Shown here piece by piece: positions 22,228 through 26,842 of a DNA stretch of 26,842 bases. Under the pieces are notes generated by a model. The model had not been told where the DNA came from and did not search any database. It saw nothing but the letters and a program-made list of their open reading frames with translations. A program made the translations under genes and the position numbers. Every line of letters begins with the position of its first letter. Within the stretch, counting starts at the first letter, position 1. The stretch spans positions 1 to 26,842 of the forward strand of contig CAYNRX010000032.1 in the NCBI GenBank assembly GCA_964399965.1, read 5' to 3'. Origin of the DNA: UBA1381 sp964399965. Its GTDB lineage: Bacteria; Bacillota; Clostridia; UBA1381.

Positions 22228-22884
22228 ATGGTCAGAACAACATTTTTCAGCGAGCTGGAGCATTTAAAGAACGATCTTATGCAGATGGGCTCTCTGATAG
22301 AGCAGGCTATAGCAGGGGCGGTCAAGGCTCTTAAGGAGATGGATCTTGAGCTTGCCCGTGACGTTATGTCAAACGACAAGGCGATAAACAGCCTGGAAAA
22401 ATCCATAGAGTCAAGAGCACTGATGATGATGCTTACACAGCAGCCTGTGGCTAAGGATCTGAGAGTTATATCAACAGCTCTTAAGGTGGTAACGGATATA
22501 GAAAGGATCGGGGATCAGTCTTCGGATATTGCCGAGATAGTCCTGCGCCTGGGCGAGCTTCCGCACTGCCAGAGCGTTGATGATATAATGGAGATGGCCT
22601 CCTGCGCTATCAATATGGTCGATAAGGCTGTAACAGCGTTCATCAATGAGGACGTTGCCTCTGCCAAAGAGACGATACAGCTTGACGATCAGCGCGATGA
22701 GCTGTTCAACAAAGTTCGTAGCGACATCATAGAAATGCTCAAGCAGGACAGATCCTGCGAGCAGGCGGTCGACCTTTTGATGATAGCAAAGTATCTCGAG
22801 CGTATAGGCGACCATGCTGTAAATATCTGCGAGTGGGCAGAATTTTCATCAACAGGCACGCTCAAAAACACGAAGCTCCTGTAA
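22228..22884 (+). CDS. phoU: Phosphate signalling protein PhoU
   Basis: A 218-residue all-helical cytosolic protein that links the PstSCAB transporter to the PhoR kinase and dampens the Pho response when Pi is plentiful. It has the two PhoU repeats, each with its metal-binding E-R-x-G-D motif: ERIGDQSSD at E92 and ERIGDHAVN at E191. AGGAGG lies 6 nt before the ATG. It is 75 nt downstream of pstB with its own promoter in that gap, and 71 nt before phoP across a hairpin. Confidence 0.95.
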   Translation: MVRTTFFSELEHLKNDLMQMGSLIEQAIAGAVKALKEMDLELARDVMSNDKAINSLEKSIESRALMMMLTQQPVAKDLRVISTALKVVTDIERIGDQSSDIAEIVLRLGELPHCQSVDDIMEMASCAINMVDKAVTAFINEDVASAKETIQLDDQRDELFNKVRSDIIEMLKQDRSCEQAVDLLMIAKYLERIGDHAVNICEWAEFSSTGTLKNTKLL

Positions 22885-22895
22885 AAAATATAAAG

Positions 22896-22936
22896 CTAAA
22901 GAACACCGCGCCCTTTGCTGCGCGGTATTGCTTTAG
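22896..22936 (+). promoter_or_regulatory. Intercistronic hairpin between phoU and phoP
   Basis: CTAAAG (22896-22901) pairs with CTTTAG (22931-22936), and inside it ACCGCGC (22905-22911) pairs with GCGCGGT (22920-22926). No T run follows, so it is more likely a processing or stability element, or a partial block, than a full terminator. Confidence 0.55.
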
Positions 22937-22955
22937 TTAGGGAAAGGACAGCAAG

Positions 22956-23630
22956 ATGCTAGTTTATGTAATTGAAGATGAGGAGAATATCCGCGAATTG
23001 ATAAAATTTGCGCTGGAGACCTACGGTTATGAAGTAGAGCCTTTCGAGAGGGCGGAGGATGCTTTGGAGAAAATAGCGGAGCGTATTCCCGATGTGGCCA
23101 TATTTGATATAATGCTGCCCGGCATTGATGGGATAGAGGCGGTAAAAAGGCTCAGGGCGTCCTCGAAAACTGCCGCCCTGCCGATCCTCATGCTGACGGC
23201 CAAGGATGGCGAGATCGACAAGGTAGTCGGTCTTGACTGCGGAGCCGATGATTACATGACGAAGCCCTTCAGCGTATTGGAGCTGTCAGCGCGGATCCGT
23301 GCGCTTATAAGGCGCAGTACGGTATCCAGCAGCACGCGTATTACATACGAGGGGCTTTCTGTTGATACAGACAGCAGGGAGGTATTTGTGGACGGAGAGC
23401 AGGTGGAGCTGACATATAAGGAGTATGAGCTGTTGCTGCTGCTTTTAAAGAATATATCAAAGGCGATGAGCCGTGACGAGATAATGGATAGGGTATGGGG
23501 GTACGATTTCGTTGGAGAGTCACGCACGCTTGATATACATATAAGCTCCCTGAGGCAGAAGCTGGGCAGTATGGGTCACGCCATAAAAACGGTGCGTAAT
23601 GTGGGATATAAATTTTCCGGAGGGAAGTAA
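22956..23630 (+). CDS. phoP: OmpR-family response regulator PhoP/PhoB-like
   Basis: A 224-residue DNA-binding response regulator. The receiver domain (1-120) has the acidic pair DEE (8-10), the phospho-acceptor D51, switch T81 and K103. The winged-helix effector domain (about 128-222) has ELTYKEYELLLLLL, DRVWGYDF, RTLDIHISSLRQKLG and the end motif IKTVRNVGYKF. It would bind the 11-bp-phased Pho box in front of pstS and perhaps the similar array at 10269. GGGAAAGGA precedes the ATG. It directly precedes the phoR histidine kinase gene, 2 nt away. Confidence 0.94.
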   Translation: MLVYVIEDEENIRELIKFALETYGYEVEPFERAEDALEKIAERIPDVAIFDIMLPGIDGIEAVKRLRASSKTAALPILMLTAKDGEIDKVVGLDCGADDYMTKPFSVLELSARIRALIRRSTVSSSTRITYEGLSVDTDSREVFVDGEQVELTYKEYELLLLLLKNISKAMSRDEIMDRVWGYDFVGESRTLDIHISSLRQKLGSMGHAIKTVRNVGYKFSGGK

Positions 23631-23632
23631 CG

Positions 23633-25000
23633 GTGTATAAAAATATCCTCAAGAATATTTTGCTGGTAATAGTGGCTGCTCTGGCGGTCAATGTGATATT
23701 GTCGTGCGTAATGATGAATTATATCATGCTTGACCGACAGACAAGTGATATGATCTATACGCTGCAGATGATCGATAACAGCCTTGATTATTCAAAACCC
23801 TTGCAGGAACAGGTGATGGAGCTTAACAGGGTGCCGATGACGGAGGAATCGCGGATAATAGTAGTCAGCCATGAAGGAGAGCTGTTGGCGGATTCGGCCT
23901 ATATGGAGAACGCCCCGAAGGAGGATTATCTTTCCAAAGAGGAGATTGCCGAAGCTATAGAAAGCGGTACCGGCTCTGCAAAGAGGGTCTCTGAGCGAAC
24001 AAAGATCGAGACGCTCTATACAAGCCTTAATGCAGATGGATATGTTATAAGGCTTTCGGTACCGTATCATTCGTTTGAATACGTGCGTATGCTGGCGCCG
24101 GTGTACTTATTCACAGTGGCTGTGGCGTTGCTTGTGGGAGGAGTGCTGTCTTGGCGGCTGACACTGTCTATCACCCGGCCGTTGAATGAGATAGCGGATG
24201 AGTTTTCCAAGCATAACGAGCTAAACTTTAAGGAATACGAGTATGAAGAACTCAACGATATAACGCATTCGGCGCAGGAGCTGTCGGAAAGGCTGGAAAA
24301 TGCTGTCGAGGAGGTAAAGCAGGCGCAGCAGATGCGCCAGGATTTTTTTGCCAACGCTTCCCATGAATTAAAAACGCCGATAACCTCCATACAGGGTTAT
24401 GCGGAGCTTTTGGACGGCAATATGGAGATAGACTCCCGGACGCGGAAGATATTTATTTCCCGCATAAAGGCCGAGGCGTATAATATGAGCAATCTCATAA
24501 ACGATATCCTGGAGATATCGCGTCTGGAGCTGAAAAAGGATTCGCCGATACTGATGGAGGTCAATGTCGACAGTATTATTGACGACGTACTCAAGTCGTA
24601 TGAGCCGATGATACGGGAAAACGGGCTTTCGGTCTCGGTCAAATACAGCGGCCGGATGATACAGGCCAATCCCAAGCATATCCAGCAGATAGTGAGCAAC
24701 CTTATCAGCAACAGCGTAAAGTATAACAAGCCGGGCGGCTTTATAAATATCGAGGCAGGGATGCGCAGCCGCTCGTTCTATTTCAGGATACAGGATTCCG
24801 GTATTGGCATACCCGAGGATTCAAGAGAACGCGTGTTCGAGAGGTTTTACCGTGTAGATAAGGGGCGCAGCCGCAAGATGGGCGGTACCGGGCTGGGGCT
24901 TTCGATAGTCAACCATATCGTCCAGTATTACAATGGCCGCATATTCCTTGAAAGTGAGGAAAATAAGGGGACGGATATAGTAATAGAATGGGATCTGTAA
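23633..25000 (+). CDS. phoR: Sensor histidine kinase PhoR-like
   Basis: A 455-residue membrane histidine kinase. First membrane segment about residues 6-30, extracytoplasmic sensor region 31-150, second segment 153-173, HAMP-like linker 175-230, dimerisation domain with the phospho-accepting His244 in ASHELKTP, and a complete HATPase domain (N box NLISNSVKYN, G1 DSGIGI, F box RFYR, G2 GGTGLGLSIV). The start is GTG (23633), 2 nt after the phoP stop, with GGAGGGAAG overlapping the end of phoP. As in the Gram-positive Pho system, PstSCAB and PhoU are expected to control its activity; no PAS domain is obvious. Confidence 0.93.
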   Translation: MYKNILKNILLVIVAALAVNVILSCVMMNYIMLDRQTSDMIYTLQMIDNSLDYSKPLQEQVMELNRVPMTEESRIIVVSHEGELLADSAYMENAPKEDYLSKEEIAEAIESGTGSAKRVSERTKIETLYTSLNADGYVIRLSVPYHSFEYVRMLAPVYLFTVAVALLVGGVLSWRLTLSITRPLNEIADEFSKHNELNFKEYEYEELNDITHSAQELSERLENAVEEVKQAQQMRQDFFANASHELKTPITSIQGYAELLDGNMEIDSRTRKIFISRIKAEAYNMSNLINDILEISRLELKKDSPILMEVNVDSIIDDVLKSYEPMIRENGLSVSVKYSGRMIQANPKHIQQIVSNLISNSVKYNKPGGFINIEAGMRSRSFYFRIQDSGIGIPEDSRERVFERFYRVDKGRSRKMGGTGLGLSIVNHIVQYYNGRIFLESEENKGTDIVIEWDL

Positions 25001-25006
25001 TAAAAA

Positions 25007-25085
25007 GGGGCTGTCGCTTTTAGTGTAGTGATCGTATCAAGGCTATAAAGCATTGATACGATCTGCGCTAAAATCGAGCAGCCCC
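25007..25085. terminator. Long imperfect hairpin, terminator between phoR and the isochorismatase gene
   Basis: GGGGCTG (25007-25013) pairs with CAGCCCC (25079-25085); inside are TTTTAG/CTAAAA and an 11-bp perfect stem GATCGTATCAA (25030-25040) with TTGATACGATC (25053-25063). On the minus strand CCCC is followed by TTTTTATTA, so it is a good terminator leftward; rightward the T run is weaker (GTGCGTTTT). It is unusually long for a terminator. Confidence 0.65.
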
Positions 25086-25113
25086 GTGCGTTTTCTTGAC
25101 GCGATATCCTCTT

Positions 25114-25749
25114 TTAATATTTAAGTATCTGCCGGGCAAATTCCCGGCATTTATCAAGCGAGCTGCGGTCGGAGCTTTTTCCTGAAACAAAATCCTCGCA
25201 AGAGATGATGCGGGCACCGATATTGGCCATATCAGCGATATTGGCGCGTTGTATTTCAGGCGTTTGTGAAGAACAGCAATCCTCGATAACAGTAACGCTG
25301 TAGTCGAGGGAGATGGCGTCATAGCAGGTGGTACGGATGCAGTTGGGAGTGGTCGTCCCGGTCAGGAATACCTCATCTATCCCCAGACGGCGCAGCATAA
25401 GGTCAAGCGGCGTCATGAAAAAGGCGGAAAACCGCGGTTTTACTAGTACGAAGTCCCCGTACTTAGGCGCAAGCTCGGGCAGATAGGAGTCGTCTATCTG
25501 AGGGGAGCATACCTCGGACATGGCTCTTCCTCCCGCAAGCCAGGAGGGAAAACGCGTATGCTCAACGTCCGTCCCGTCCGCGCGGTAATGCCGCCCGATG
25601 AAAAAGACCGGGATCTTCCGTTTTCTGGCAGCCTCCGCCGCCCTTGCGCAGGCCGGCACGGTATCGGCTGCCATTTTTATGAGCTGCGCTGAATTTTCGT
25701 TTAAAAAGCCGTTTTGCATATCAATGATAATAAGTGCTGATTTTTGCAT
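25114..25749 (-). CDS. Isochorismatase-family cysteine hydrolase
   Basis: A 211-residue cytosolic hydrolase of the nicotinamidase/isochorismatase fold. The triad is visible: Asp10 in IIDMQNGF, Lys104 in LVKPRFSAF and Cys137 in TTTPNCIRTTCYDA, with the cis-peptide region before the Cys. Members cleave isochorismate, nicotinamide or N-carbamoyl compounds; the motif TTTPNCI, without the metal-binding HH pair of nicotinamidases, favours a general cysteine hydrolase, and the true substrate is unknown. GGAGG lies 5 nt before the ATG and overlaps the stop region of the upstream nucleoid-associated gene, 10 nt away, so the two form an operon. Confidence 0.88.
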   Translation of the reverse strand: MQKSALIIIDMQNGFLNENSAQLIKMAADTVPACARAAEAARKRKIPVFFIGRHYRADGTDVEHTRFPSWLAGGRAMSEVCSPQIDDSYLPELAPKYGDFVLVKPRFSAFFMTPLDLMLRRLGIDEVFLTGTTTPNCIRTTCYDAISLDYSVTVIEDCCSSQTPEIQRANIADMANIGARIISCEDFVSGKSSDRSSLDKCREFARQILKY

Positions 25750-25759
25750 GGCGTCCTCC

Positions 25760-26764
25760 TTACTTCGTTGTGATAGCGCCGATGTTGTTGAGCTGTATCG
25801 ACAGCGTGCCGTCGTCGTTGTTGATTATGCTCATGCGTTCGGGATCGCGGTAAAACTCCGCCGGAAGTGAAAGCTCTATCCCGCTGTCGGTCACCAAACG
25901 TATATTGGAGGAGGCATGTTTTACGATATCATCCGTTATTTCCACATGCTCGGGGATCTGTTTTTCTGCTGCTTTTTCGCGGAAGGCATCGCGCATGGAT
26001 GGTGATTCTACAAACATTACCTCGGCCGCCTTCTCCGGCTCCAGGTCGTTATCGGCAGAGACGGCTTCCTTAATGTAGTCTTTCATCCTTACGGATACCT
26101 CGGCTTCGTCAGCGCCAAATTCCCGGGCTACATCTCGGGCTATCTTCACGGCCGAGCGGTAGGATTCCCGGGGAGAGATATCGAAGATGCCGTCAAGCAG
26201 AAATTCGCCCATAAGATCCACCTTTTCTCCGTCCACGCTTATTTTTTTGCCCTTACAGCGAATGGAAAGAGTCTCGGTATCGATGAAAGCGGCGTCGCTT
26301 ATCCTCTGGCCGGAGGAGGGTAGGATCGCGTAGTGGTTTATTATCTCGTTATGCACCGCCCCTTCCTCCTGCACGACACGATGTGTAAAGCCGGCTTTGT
26401 TGTCGAATTTCAGGATACAGATGAAATTGCTCTCGCGTATGGTGCATTCGCATATCAGAAGGTCTGCCGAATATACTTTTTCTGAGGAGCTTATAGCTTC
26501 ATAGAGCTGTTCGGCGCTGTATGAGGAAAATTTCACAAAGTCCTCCGCTCCGCTTAAGTATTCCGTAAGATGATACTTAAAGCCGCTGCCGGCGTTAAAT
26601 TCGCCGCTGCGCAGGGCTGAATCATCGAATATCTTTTCGATATGCGCGCTTATGTAGGCGTTTACCGTTCCGTCGGAGATGTCAAGCTCCTTTTCGGAAA
26701 ACACGCTGACCCCGGAGGCGGCGTCGAGTATATGTAGTATCGCTTTGTTGACAGTTATTATCAT
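25760..26764 (-). CDS. Nucleoid-associated protein, NdpA/YejK family
   Basis: A 334-residue protein resembling the 37-kDa nucleoid-associated (NdpA) family. Family-like pieces are the N-terminal ITVNKAILHILD, the central ADLLICECTIRESNFICILKF region and ISPRESYRSAVKIARDVAREFG toward the C-terminal half; the end holds a beta-rich stretch (RLVTDSGIELSLPAEFY). Proteins of this family bind the bacterial nucleoid, with a role not well defined. CTGGAG lies 9 nt before the ATG. Hairpin repeat copy 3 begins 27 nt upstream, and a TATAAT lies between the repeat and the ribosome site. The gene leads an operon with the isochorismatase-family gene. Confidence 0.75.
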   Translation of the reverse strand: MIITVNKAILHILDAASGVSVFSEKELDISDGTVNAYISAHIEKIFDDSALRSGEFNAGSGFKYHLTEYLSGAEDFVKFSSYSAEQLYEAISSSEKVYSADLLICECTIRESNFICILKFDNKAGFTHRVVQEEGAVHNEIINHYAILPSSGQRISDAAFIDTETLSIRCKGKKISVDGEKVDLMGEFLLDGIFDISPRESYRSAVKIARDVAREFGADEAEVSVRMKDYIKEAVSADNDLEPEKAAEVMFVESPSMRDAFREKAAEKQIPEHVEITDDIVKHASSNIRLVTDSGIELSLPAEFYRDPERMSIINNDDGTLSIQLNNIGAITTK

Positions 26765-26791
26765 GGTTCGTTCTCCAGTCTATTATAAAAT

Positions 26792-26842
26792 TAGTCAATT
26801 GCGAAACCTTTTCGCAATTGATTTCTGGCTAATGAAGAAAAT
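26792..26842 (-). repeat. Hairpin-array repeat, copy 3 (cut by window end)
   Basis: The first 51 bases match the gene-proximal end of copies 1 and 2: the TCAATTGCGAAA/TTTCGCAATTGA stem, then TTTCTGGCTAA and GAAGAAAAT, the start of the next module. It lies 27 nt upstream of the NdpA-like start codon, in the same orientation relative to the gene as the other two copies. Confidence 0.9.

Overview
The window reads as chromosomal DNA of a low-to-mid GC Gram-positive anaerobe of the Clostridia (Bacillota). The support is the strong AGGAGG-type ribosome sites, frequent ATA isoleucine codons, several TGG-TATAAT promoters, an S-layer-homology protein, a ClpE-type unfoldase and a pstSCAB-phoU-phoPR block with a Gram-positive style Pho box. 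An Oscillospirales or Ruminococcaceae-like gut lineage is my guess, not something the sequence proves.

Layout. 1-1600 is visibly more A+T-rich than the rest. It holds an S-layer-homology protein and the C-terminal stump of a tyrosine recombinase lying beside the 3' end of a tRNA-Ser(GGA) gene, so it looks like the worn edge of an integrated element. 1882-4063 (plus) has an orphan carboxynorspermidine decarboxylase, a GNAT-like protein, a hairpin-rich repeat and a zinc-ribbon membrane protein. 4136-10176 (minus) is a gene string read in the order SWIM/SNF2 helicase, GT-C-like membrane protein, zinc-ribbon membrane protein, RidA. A Cof-type HAD phosphatase (plus) and a GT2 glycosyltransferase (minus) follow, then clpE (plus), citrate synthase (minus) and a PfkB sugar kinase (minus). 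18547-25000 is a complete phosphate-starvation module: Pho box, pstS, pstC, pstA, pstB, phoU, phoP, phoR. The end (minus) encodes a nucleoid-associated NdpA-like protein followed by an isochorismatase-family hydrolase.

The most interesting structure is a family of hairpin-array repeats: two full copies (3450-3667, 12693-12974) and one cut by the window end (26792-26842). All three point the same way relative to the gene they precede, and all end 27, 29 and 27 nt upstream of a start codon. The full copies contain four or five long stems in a row. Copy 2 carries an extra 65 nt of smaller stems inside one loop, and lies downstream of a good promoter (13027-13055), so it would be transcribed as the GT2 leader. 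This looks like either a mobile hairpin element with strict insertion preference or a family of structured 5' leaders. A second notable point is an 11-bp-phased Pho-box-like triplet upstream of the HAD phosphatase gene, matching the phasing of the pstS box.
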